A stretch of DNA of 11,834 bases from CAZBLP01 sp964492825 (GTDB lineage Bacteria; DYJV01): positions 1 through 11,834 of the forward strand of contig CAZBLP010000057.1 of the NCBI GenBank assembly GCA_964492825.1, given 5' to 3'. Below, in pieces: positions 1 through 6,731 of the stretch. A model generated the notes under the pieces. That model saw only the letters and a list, made by a program, of their open reading frames with translations, ran no database searches and had not been told where the DNA came from. The translations under genes and the position numbers were made by a program. Within the stretch, counting starts at the first letter, position 1. Every line of letters starts with the position of its first letter.

Positions 1-88
1 ATTTGACTTATATTGCTTTATGAATCAATTTCAATATATAAAAGCTTAATATAACTTTATAATTTTAATAAACCCCAGAGATTTATAT

Positions 89-2923
89 ATGAAAAAAATC
101 AGACATTTCTACTTCTTTATTATACTTGCCATTTTACTTGTTATATTTTTGTTAATTATTTTTACAAAAGATTACAAAATAGCTCTTACTTCCTCTGAAA
201 GATCTTATTTAAAAGATAAAAAAACCATTATTTTTGTCAGTCAAACAAAATATCCTCCATTTGAATTTATTGATGAAAATAAAACACCTACTGGGATGGC
301 AATAGAACTTGCCAAATGGATCAGTACTGAATTTGGCTTTAAGGCGAAATTCATTCATACATCCTTTTACAATGCTCAACAGATGATTCTTAAAGGAGAC
401 GCTGATATTTTAACAAGCTTCTTTTACAGCAAAGAACGGGACAAAAAATTTGATTTTACAAAAATTATTTTCCATATTCCTGCATCTATATTTGTAACAA
501 TTGATAACACTAATATAAAATCTATCAAAGATTTAAATGGAAAAAAAATTGCCATTCAAAAAGGAGACTATGCTATAAGCTTTTTGAAAAGTAAGAATAT
601 AAATTTTCAATTAGTGGCAACAAAAAATTTTATTGAAGCAACTGATAAATTAATTAACAATGAAGCTGACGCTCTTGTAGGTGACGAACAAATAGTAATG
701 TACTATATGATAAAGAAGGATTTATTATCAAAAGTTAAAATTGTCGGCAATCCTTTGTATGTCGGTCTTGATTCTTTTGCTGTAAAAGACGGCAATAAAA
801 TACTTTTATCAATATTAGACAAAGGAATAAAATTAGCTCAGAGAAGAGGGATTATTACTTCAATTGAAAAAAAATGGTTAGGTAGCAGTTATTCCAAAAA
901 AGGATATAGAAAATATTTTTATATATTTCTACTAATTTTGCTTATTTTTCTTATTGCAATAGTATTTATATCATTATGGAATATTACTTTAAAAAAGAAA
1001 ATTGAAGAAAAAACAGCTCAATTAATTGAAAGCGAAAAACAATTCAGAGGTTTTTTTGAGCAGTCTCTTATTCCTTATCTATTAATTGACAAAGGTAAAT
1101 TTATTGATTGTAATCAGGCTGCTGTTAATTTCATACAAGCTAAAAGCAAAAAAGATCTTCTCGTAAACATAGACAATCTCTCACCTAAATATCAGCCTGA
1201 TGGGATATTATCTGTTGAAAAAGCAAAGAAACTAGTAAATGAGGTTTTTAAAACAGGTGAGATAAAGACATTTGAATGGGTTCTTAAAAGTTTTACTGGC
1301 AAAACATTCTGGGCATACATTATATTATCTCTGGTACCTTATAAAAACAGGGACGCTGTATTGGTTACTTGGGTGGATATAACCGAATTAAAACAGCTAC
1401 AGCAACTTTTGGAGAAAGAAAAACAGGAACTTGAAACTACTTTAAAATCAATAGGAGATGCCGTAATTAAAGTAAGTACCGATGCTAAAATAGAACTAAT
1501 GAATCCAGTTGCTGAAAAATTAACTGGGTGGAAATTTGAAGAAGCAAAAAACAAACATCTTGATACAGTATTTAAAATATTCAATTCTGTAACCAAGGAA
1601 AAACAAGGAAATCCTGTTGATAAAGTTTTAAAATCAGGAAAAATAGAAGGTCTTGCCAACCATACAGTGTTAGTTTCAAGAAATGGCATAAAATATCATA
1701 TTGCTGACAGTGCTGCTCCTATTAAAAATGACAGAGGTAAAATTATTGGTGTTATACTGGTTTTTAGAGATGTAACTGAAAAAATACAACGTGAAAAAGA
1801 ATTATTAAAAGCTGAGAAATTAAGATCCATTGGCATACTTGCAGGTGGAATTGCTCATGATTTTAACAATATGCTTACAAGCCTGTTTGGATATATTTCT
1901 CTTGCAAAAGAAATAATAAATAAAAATAACCCTGCTTATGATTTTATTAATAAAGCTGAAAAGTCGATTGAAAAAGCCACATCTTTAACCAAACAACTAT
2001 TAACATTTTCAAAAGGAGGGGAGCCTATTTTGGAAGATGTTGATATTAATGTTTTAATCAAAGAAACTGTTAAATTTAATTTAAGCGGAAGCAATATAAG
2101 ACCGGTTTTTAAATTATCAGACAAATTATGTAAAATATATGCAGATAAAGGACAAGTTAGTCAGGTAATAGCAAATCTTACGATAAATGCAAAAGAAGCT
2201 ATGGAAAAGGGTGGTAAAATACTCATTTATACAGAAAATGCTGCAAATCCTTTACCAAATTTATCTGGAAACTTTTTAAAAATTGTTTTTAAAGATGAAG
2301 GTAAAGGTATACCTATAAATATTATTGATAAAATTTTTGATCCATATTTTACTACCAAAAAAACAGGAAACGGGCTTGGCCTTACAACTGTTTACTCTAT
2401 AATAAAAAAACATGATGGAGAAATTTTTGTAGAATCGCAAGAAGGTATAGGTACAACTTTTACAATCTTTTTACCAGCAGAACTTAAAAATAATGGAACT
2501 ACAATTTCGTTTAAAAAAAATTTTGATAATAAAAATATTAAAAAATTTCATAAATTAAAAATATTGGCAATGGATGATAAAAAAGACATAAGGTCTTTGC
2601 TAATTGACATTTTAACAAGTTTGGGACATGATATATCAACCTGCTCAAATGGAGATGAAGCTATAAAAATGTATAAAGATGCTATGAAAAAAAACGAAAT
2701 GTATGATCTTGTTATTCTTGATCTTACCATACCAGGTGGCAAAGGTGGAGAAACAACAATTCAAGTTCTAAAAGAAATCAACCCAAACATATACGCAATT
2801 GTAGCAAGCGGATATTCCGAAAGCGAAGTAATGTCTCATTATAAAAAATATGGCTTTAAAGATATACTCATAAAACCTTATACTATCAATGAATTAAAAG
2901 AAAAATTGAGCAAAATAGTATAA
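89..2923 (+). CDS. Hybrid sensor histidine kinase with periplasmic solute-binding domain, two PAS domains and C-terminal receiver
   Basis: A 944-residue inner-membrane signal transducer. An uncleaved N-terminal membrane helix (about 7-26) leads to a periplasmic domain (about 45-265) resembling family 3 solute-binding proteins (SBP_bac_3): YPPFEF near 55-60, a GDADI motif near 103-107, and ERDKKFDF near 116-123 where amino-acid binders carry their ligand arginine. A second membrane helix (about 276-298) and short coiled coil lead to PAS domains at about 318-430 and 447-565. The kinase core has the H-box GGIAHDFNN with phospho-acceptor His590, N-box Asn696/Asn700, G1 box with Asp736, F-box FDPYFTT (750-756) and G2 box GNGLGL (760-765). 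The receiver (about 823-944) has Asp829/Asp830, phospho-acceptor Asp878, Ser907 and Lys929, all intact. No HPt domain or separate HPt protein is visible, so where the phosphate goes is unclear. The ligand is unknown; the fold suggests an amino acid or small organic acid. The upstream AGAG (about 77-80) is a weak ribosome binding site, but no better start is seen. It converges on the next gene 5 bp away. Confidence 0.93.
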   Translation: MKKIRHFYFFIILAILLVIFLLIIFTKDYKIALTSSERSYLKDKKTIIFVSQTKYPPFEFIDENKTPTGMAIELAKWISTEFGFKAKFIHTSFYNAQQMILKGDADILTSFFYSKERDKKFDFTKIIFHIPASIFVTIDNTNIKSIKDLNGKKIAIQKGDYAISFLKSKNINFQLVATKNFIEATDKLINNEADALVGDEQIVMYYMIKKDLLSKVKIVGNPLYVGLDSFAVKDGNKILLSILDKGIKLAQRRGIITSIEKKWLGSSYSKKGYRKYFYIFLLILLIFLIAIVFISLWNITLKKKIEEKTAQLIESEKQFRGFFEQSLIPYLLIDKGKFIDCNQAAVNFIQAKSKKDLLVNIDNLSPKYQPDGILSVEKAKKLVNEVFKTGEIKTFEWVLKSFTGKTFWAYIILSLVPYKNRDAVLVTWVDITELKQLQQLLEKEKQELETTLKSIGDAVIKVSTDAKIELMNPVAEKLTGWKFEEAKNKHLDTVFKIFNSVTKEKQGNPVDKVLKSGKIEGLANHTVLVSRNGIKYHIADSAAPIKNDRGKIIGVILVFRDVTEKIQREKELLKAEKLRSIGILAGGIAHDFNNMLTSLFGYISLAKEIINKNNPAYDFINKAEKSIEKATSLTKQLLTFSKGGEPILEDVDINVLIKETVKFNLSGSNIRPVFKLSDKLCKIYADKGQVSQVIANLTINAKEAMEKGGKILIYTENAANPLPNLSGNFLKIVFKDEGKGIPINIIDKIFDPYFTTKKTGNGLGLTTVYSIIKKHDGEIFVESQEGIGTTFTIFLPAELKNNGTTISFKKNFDNKNIKKFHKLKILAMDDKKDIRSLLIDILTSLGHDISTCSNGDEAIKMYKDAMKKNEMYDLVILDLTIPGGKGGETTIQVLKEINPNIYAIVASGYSESEVMSHYKKYGFKDILIKPYTINELKEKLSKIV

Positions 2924-2928
2924 AAAAA

Positions 2929-4932
2929 TTAAACAGATAAAACTATTGTAACTGTTGTGCCTATCCCTTTTTGTGAATCCATTCTTATATCACCACCTAA
3001 ATTTTTAATTATAGAAAGGCTAATGGCAAGTCCTAAACCTGTACCATTTTTTTTAGTAGAATAAAAAGGATTAAATATTTTTCTTAAATTTTCTTCTTCC
3101 ACACCTATACCGGTATCTTTAAATTCAATTGTCACTATATTTTCTGTTTTTATTACTGAAATGGTTAACTCTCCATCTCCTTTTTCTCTTATCGCCTCTA
3201 AAGCATTTAAAATAACATTGGTAAACACTTCTCTTAATTGAGTTTCATAAGATTTTATTTTTATCTTCTCATGAAAATTGAAATATATTGGAATGTTAAG
3301 CTTTTTTAAAGGTTCAACAACTTCTTCTATTAATTGGTTAATATCTATTTCAGTAAAAGTAGCATCTGTTTTTTTAGCAAATTGTAATAATCTGTCTACT
3401 ATTCTCTGCATTCTTGTTACCTGCTCTTTTATTAGCTGCATCTCCTTGGTATCAATAAAACCCTTTTCTTCAAGATAAACTTCCAGTAGTTCAATATTAC
3501 CCCGTATAATGGCAATTGGTGTATTGATTTCATGAGCAACACCTCCTGCAAGAGCGCCTATTGCTGCTAGCTTTGAAGTATGGACAAGCTCATTTTGCAA
3601 TTCTCTGTATTTTTTAATAAGATTTTCTTTCTCATCTATTAATTTATAAAGTTCCTGTTTTGCATTTGTCAGCTCTATGTTCTTATTTTCAAGCTCTGCT
3701 GTCCTTGTCTTGACTTCATTTTCAAGATTACTGTGAAGTTTATTCAATGCATCATCTTTATCCTTTAATGCTTTTATCATACTGTTAAATTCCATCTGAA
3801 CTCTTCCAATTTCGTCGTCAGTTTCAATTTTAACAAAGTCCTCGTAATTACCTTTTGCAACTTTCTTTATGTTTTTCTCAAGATGAGTTATAGGTGCAAC
3901 TATTCTCTGTGAAAGAATCAGGGAAACTATAAAGGTCAGACCTGCCCCCAATAAAAGCAAAGAAATAAATATAAGGGAAATTTTATCTTTAATCTTATTA
4001 AAAGGCTTTTCAAGTACTCCCACATACAATGAACCTATAATATCGTTTTTTATATTGTAAATCGGTTCATATGCAGTAATATACCATGCATTTACTACAA
4101 AAGCTCGGTCTATCCATTTTTCACCTGCAACTATAACTCTGTTGTACACTTCTCTTGAAAGTCTTGTGCCAACAGCCCTTTTACCATTTTTTAATCTCAC
4201 ATTTGTTGAAATTCTTAAATCTCCCATAAATATAGTGGCTGTACCTGTTGCTTTATTACCAAAAACTGTTTCTTTAATCTTATCAACTAAATAATAATTT
4301 TTATTTAACAAAACACCTCCGTAGATAGCTCCGATAATTTGATATTTACTGTTATAAATAGGGGCTGAGGCAATTAAAACCATACCTGATGTTTCAATTT
4401 CTTTTGTGGTAGGTAAAGCTTTAGGAGTCGGTATAAGTTTAGTTTTTGCTATTTCGATTAGTTCTTTTCCTTCAGATTTCAATTTGTCAGATTCCCATAT
4501 TTCAGTTGATACTGTTGTTTCCCCAATCAGAGCTTTTCTAACAATTAAATCGTTTCCAATAAAATCGCTATTTTTATTTGGGTTTCTTGCTCTTGTAATT
4601 ACATATCCTCTACTGTTTGCCACAGATAAAAAATCAAGATGCTCTTCCACCCTTATTCTTTGAATTTCAGAAAGAAGCGTATTAAAATCACTATTTTCAA
4701 TTGAATGTTTTATCAGGTAAAGTTTTGATGAAAATTTTAAAATATTGCGCAATCTTTCAAGTTCATTGTAATAAATTTCATGTGCAGAGTTTAAATCGTA
4801 TTGCACCTTATTTTGAGCTAATTTTCTTATGTAGTAGTCAATTAGATAAACTGAAATACCAGAAAATATAAAGAACATTAAAAGAGTTGGTATGAGAAAA
4901 AACAAAGGTATCTTCTTTTTAAGAGTTTTCAT
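2929..4932 (-). CDS. Cache-type sensor histidine kinase with HAMP domain
   Basis: A 667-residue membrane-bound kinase. Membrane helices at about 9-32 and 319-341 bracket a periplasmic region (about 40-310) with two related-looking halves. Each half ends in a segment like APIYN...IIGAIYGGVLL (about 190-209) or EPIYN...IIGSLYVGVLE (about 289-308), which is typical of double-Cache sensor domains. A HAMP linker (about 340-393) and a long coiled coil (about 395-455) follow. The catalytic core has His467 in GGVAHEINTP, Asn576, Asp606 in DTGIG, NPFYSTK (621-627) and TGLGL (631-635), so it should be active. It resembles the NtrB/AtoS/ZraS class that partners sigma-54 activators, and it lies on the same strand downstream of such an activator (5185-6516). 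It is therefore probably the cognate kinase, although a 252-bp spacer separates them. The start is supported by an AGGAGAGG sequence directly before the ATG. No receiver domain. The ligand is not predictable; a role in sensing a signal for formate respiration is inference from position. Confidence 0.92.
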   Translation of the reverse strand: MKTLKKKIPLFFLIPTLLMFFIFSGISVYLIDYYIRKLAQNKVQYDLNSAHEIYYNELERLRNILKFSSKLYLIKHSIENSDFNTLLSEIQRIRVEEHLDFLSVANSRGYVITRARNPNKNSDFIGNDLIVRKALIGETTVSTEIWESDKLKSEGKELIEIAKTKLIPTPKALPTTKEIETSGMVLIASAPIYNSKYQIIGAIYGGVLLNKNYYLVDKIKETVFGNKATGTATIFMGDLRISTNVRLKNGKRAVGTRLSREVYNRVIVAGEKWIDRAFVVNAWYITAYEPIYNIKNDIIGSLYVGVLEKPFNKIKDKISLIFISLLLLGAGLTFIVSLILSQRIVAPITHLEKNIKKVAKGNYEDFVKIETDDEIGRVQMEFNSMIKALKDKDDALNKLHSNLENEVKTRTAELENKNIELTNAKQELYKLIDEKENLIKKYRELQNELVHTSKLAAIGALAGGVAHEINTPIAIIRGNIELLEVYLEEKGFIDTKEMQLIKEQVTRMQRIVDRLLQFAKKTDATFTEIDINQLIEEVVEPLKKLNIPIYFNFHEKIKIKSYETQLREVFTNVILNALEAIREKGDGELTISVIKTENIVTIEFKDTGIGVEEENLRKIFNPFYSTKKNGTGLGLAISLSIIKNLGGDIRMDSQKGIGTTVTIVLSV

Positions 4933-4975
4933 CCTCTCCTATTCCATATTATTTTACCAAAAATTTAAATCTCTG

Positions 4976-5177
4976 TATCAGCAATCAGCTTAAATTTTAT
5001 CCACCAATAATAAATTGCAATCAATAACTATAAATAATTATTCATTAAAGTCTATTGTCTATAGACTACAGACTAACGACTATTTCAATTCAAAATTCAA
5101 ATTTTTTTATAACTACCTATACTTTTTTGCACCGTCACTAAATCCTATCCCCTAAATCCATTTTTCATTATTCATTA
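4976..5177. repeat. Mosaic of short heptanucleotide tandem repeats in the kinase-activator spacer
   Basis: The 252-bp non-coding stretch 4933-5184 contains several unrelated sequence words, each repeated with a 7-bp period. They are: TATCAGC then AATCAGC at 4976-4989; five heptads GTCTATT, GTCTATA, GACTACA, GACTAAC, GACTATT at 5050-5084; AATTCAA twice at 5087-5100; CTAAATC, CTATCCC, CTAAATC at 5138-5158; TTCATTA twice at 5164-5177, with a further single TTCATTA at 5041-5047. No ORF, tRNA or convincing terminator is seen. The common 7-bp period despite different motifs recalls heptanucleotide short tandem repeats known from cyanobacterial intergenic regions, which is comparison only. Function unknown. 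Confidence 0.7.
5049..5074. repeat. 26-bp imperfect palindrome centred on GTCTATAGAC
   Basis: The stretch begins AGTCT (5049-5053), has the perfect 10-bp palindrome GTCTATAGAC at 5057-5066, and ends AGACT (5070-5074). Comparison with its own reverse complement leaves two mismatched pairs. It arises where a GTCTATN heptad array flips into its reverse-complement-like GACTANN array. It lies in the leader of the Cache kinase gene and 3' of the activator gene. It has no trailing T-run, so it is not a standard terminator. An operator or a neutral repeat are both possible. Confidence 0.6.
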
Positions 5178-5184
5178 TTAAAAA

Positions 5185-6516
5185 TTATTCTTTTAATTTC
5201 CTATCTATTGTTTTTCTTGAAATTTTTAATAGCTCTGCTGTTTTCAGTTTGTTTTTTCCTGTTATCAAATAAATTCTTTTAATATAATTTCTTACAACTT
5301 CGTCAAGTGGCAAAATAATGCTCTCATCTTCTTCCTTTAACTGAAGATTAATCATGTCTCTTGGAAAATACTCTGCCTTTAAAATGTTGTCCTGCATGAG
5401 AAGTACGCTTCTTTCAATAATATTCTGCAATTCTCTGATATTGCCATGCCACTGATATTTTTTGAGCTGACTTAGAACTTCTTCAGCAATTCCTCTCACA
5501 ACTTTTTTAAATTTAACACTGTATATTTTTACAAAATGTTTAATAAGTGGCTCTATATCATCTTTCCTTTCTCTTAAAGGCGGAATATTAATGGAAATCA
5601 CATTTAGTCTGTAATACAAATCTTTTCTGAAATTTCCAGATTCAACTTCTTTAAAAAGGTCTTTATTGGTAGCTGCAATTACTCTAATATTAACCTTTTC
5701 TACCTTTGATGAACCAACAGGAATAAACTCTTTTTCCTGTATGAGTCTAAGCAACTTTGCTTGAATCTTCGGAGATATCTCCGTTATCTCATCAAGAAAT
5801 AACGTGCCTCCGTCAATTTCTCTTAATATACCTTTCTGGTCTTTTAAAGCACCTGTAAAAGCACCTTTTATATGCCCGAAAAGATGGCTTTCAAAAAGAT
5901 TTTCGGTTAGGGTAGAACAATTAACAGGCAAAAAGACATTATCTTTTCTGTCACTAAAGTAATGAATATATTTTGCAACCAGTTCTTTTCCTGTACCTGT
6001 TTCTCCATGAATTATTACTGTGGAATCAGCTGGTGCAATACTTCGTGCAAGTCCTAAAACCTCCCCCATTTCTCTGCTTCTGTAAACAATATCATCTGGA
6101 GAAAAGCCTGCTTTTAAAATTTCTTTTTTTAACTCAATATTTTCTTTAAAAAGAGCATATTTCTCACAACAATTTTTTATAACTTCAATTACTTTTTCCT
6201 TTGGAAAAGGTTTCGTAATATAATCATAAGCTCCTTTTTTCATAAACTCAACAGCTGATTCAATGTCACCGTAAGCTGTCATTACAACAACAGGAATATT
6301 TTTATCTATTTTTTTTATCTTATTTAAAATCTCCATACCATCAATATCTGGAAGTTTTACATCTAATAAAACTGCATCTGAACTATTTTGCTTTATAAAT
6401 CTGTATCCTTCCAAACCTGTGCTAAAAGTATGAACATCAAACCCTTTTATTTGAAAAAGTTTTTCAAGAAAATGTAGCATACCTATTTCATCATCAATAA
6501 TTACAAGTTTATACAT
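5185..6516 (-). CDS. Sigma-54-dependent response regulator (NtrC family)
   Basis: A 443-residue cytoplasmic transcription activator with the complete NtrC layout. The receiver (1-120) has Asp8/Asp9, phospho-acceptor Asp52, Thr80 and Lys102. The AAA+ domain (about 143-370) has Walker A GETGTGKE (171-178), the sigma-54 contact loop GAFTGA (218-223) fully intact, Walker B GGTLFLDE (236-243) and the arginine-finger region PPLRERKDD (312-320). A Fis-type helix-turn-helix (about 404-443) ends with TAELLKISRKTIDRKLKE. It is transcribed divergently from the formate dehydrogenase operon, which has a sigma-54 promoter in the shared 215-bp region, so that operon is its most likely target. The Cache kinase downstream on the same strand is its probable partner. 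The ribosome binding site before the chosen ATG is weak (an AAGATGTGG stretch), but the receiver begins normally at MYKLVIIDDE, so the start is likely right. Function in formate metabolism is inferred from context. Confidence 0.94.
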   Translation of the reverse strand: MYKLVIIDDEIGMLHFLEKLFQIKGFDVHTFSTGLEGYRFIKQNSSDAVLLDVKLPDIDGMEILNKIKKIDKNIPVVVMTAYGDIESAVEFMKKGAYDYITKPFPKEKVIEVIKNCCEKYALFKENIELKKEILKAGFSPDDIVYRSREMGEVLGLARSIAPADSTVIIHGETGTGKELVAKYIHYFSDRKDNVFLPVNCSTLTENLFESHLFGHIKGAFTGALKDQKGILREIDGGTLFLDEITEISPKIQAKLLRLIQEKEFIPVGSSKVEKVNIRVIAATNKDLFKEVESGNFRKDLYYRLNVISINIPPLRERKDDIEPLIKHFVKIYSVKFKKVVRGIAEEVLSQLKKYQWHGNIRELQNIIERSVLLMQDNILKAEYFPRDMINLQLKEEDESIILPLDEVVRNYIKRIYLITGKNKLKTAELLKISRKTIDRKLKE

Positions 6517-6564
6517 GCCACATCTTTATAACACTTTTTTATAAATATCAATAAAATTCATTAG

Positions 6565-6600
6565 GACAAAATTTCTCACATTTAAAGACAAAATTCCACA
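6565..6600. promoter_or_regulatory. Candidate upstream activator site: two direct repeats 22 bp apart
   Basis: GACAAAATTTCTCACA (6565-6580) and GACAAAATTCCACA (6587-6600) share GACAAAATT followed by C and CACA/ACA. Their starts are 22 bp apart, about two helical turns, and they lie about 60-100 bp upstream of the -24/-12 promoter, where NtrC-type activators often bind. Each is itself weakly dyad-like. In AT-rich DNA such similarity may arise by chance, and binding is inference. Confidence 0.42.
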
Positions 6601-6661
6601 ATCTAATTTAAAAATAATATTCCTATTTTAATAACTTACCAATATCATTCATTTTATTTTT

Positions 6662-6677
6662 TGGCATGTTAAATGCA
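6662..6677 (+). promoter_or_regulatory. Sigma-54 (-24/-12) promoter of the formate dehydrogenase operon
   Basis: TGGCATGTTAAATGCA matches the sigma-54 consensus TGGCAC-N5-TTGCA at all but two defined positions. The invariant GG (6663-6664) and GC (6675-6676) are separated by exactly 10 bp. Transcription would begin near 6688, giving a leader of about 44 nt to the catalytic subunit's start at 6732. An NtrC-family activator with intact GAFTGA is encoded divergently next door, which strongly supports the call. Confidence 0.8.
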
Positions 6678-6720
6678 ATATATTATAGTCAAATTGATTA
6701 TCCGAACAACAAATCAATAA

Positions 6721-6726
6721 AGGAGG
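6721..6726 (+). promoter_or_regulatory. Ribosome binding site fixing the formate dehydrogenase alpha start
   Basis: AGGAGG sits 5 nt before the ATG at 6732. The next upstream in-frame ATG, at 6666, lies inside the sigma-54 promoter and before the expected transcript start, so it cannot be used from that promoter. The ATG at 6728 is out of frame. Starting at 6732 places the twin-arginine motif at residues 6-12, as expected. Confidence 0.85.
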
Positions 6727-6731
6727 TATGC

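Noticed and set aside
1..88. Promoter for the hybrid kinase gene (TTGACT at 3-8)
   Set aside because: No acceptable -10 hexamer lies 16-18 bp downstream; the AT-rich TATATA stretch is about 26 bp away.
1339..1689. 116-codon open frame on the minus strand inside the hybrid kinase gene
   Set aside because: It is fully antisense to a well-supported gene, has no recognisable domain, and fits an incidental opposite-strand frame. The same holds for the antisense frames at 1936-2124, 2548-2742, 3278-3478, 4406-4663, 8324-8644, 9024-9272, 9570-9797 and 10183-10368, and for the same-strand shadow at 8908-9117.
4976..5177. CRISPR array or phage attachment site
   Set aside because: Repeat units are only 7 bp, differ from one another, and have no spacers; there is no integrase or cas gene in the window.
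4933..5184. A second sigma-54 promoter ahead of the Cache kinase
   Set aside because: No GC-N10-CC pattern (plus-strand view of a minus-strand -24/-12 site) was found at any GC in the spacer that I checked.
6517..6560. Sigma-70-type promoter for the activator gene on the minus strand (TTGATA, 17 bp, TAAAGA)
   Set aside because: The -10 matches the consensus at only three of six positions, and the leader would be just a few bases; not enough to call in such AT-rich DNA.
6666..6731. N-terminal extension of the formate dehydrogenase alpha subunit from the ATG at 6666
   Set aside because: It overlaps the sigma-54 promoter and precedes the expected transcript start, has no ribosome binding site, and would put 22 residues before a normal Tat signal.
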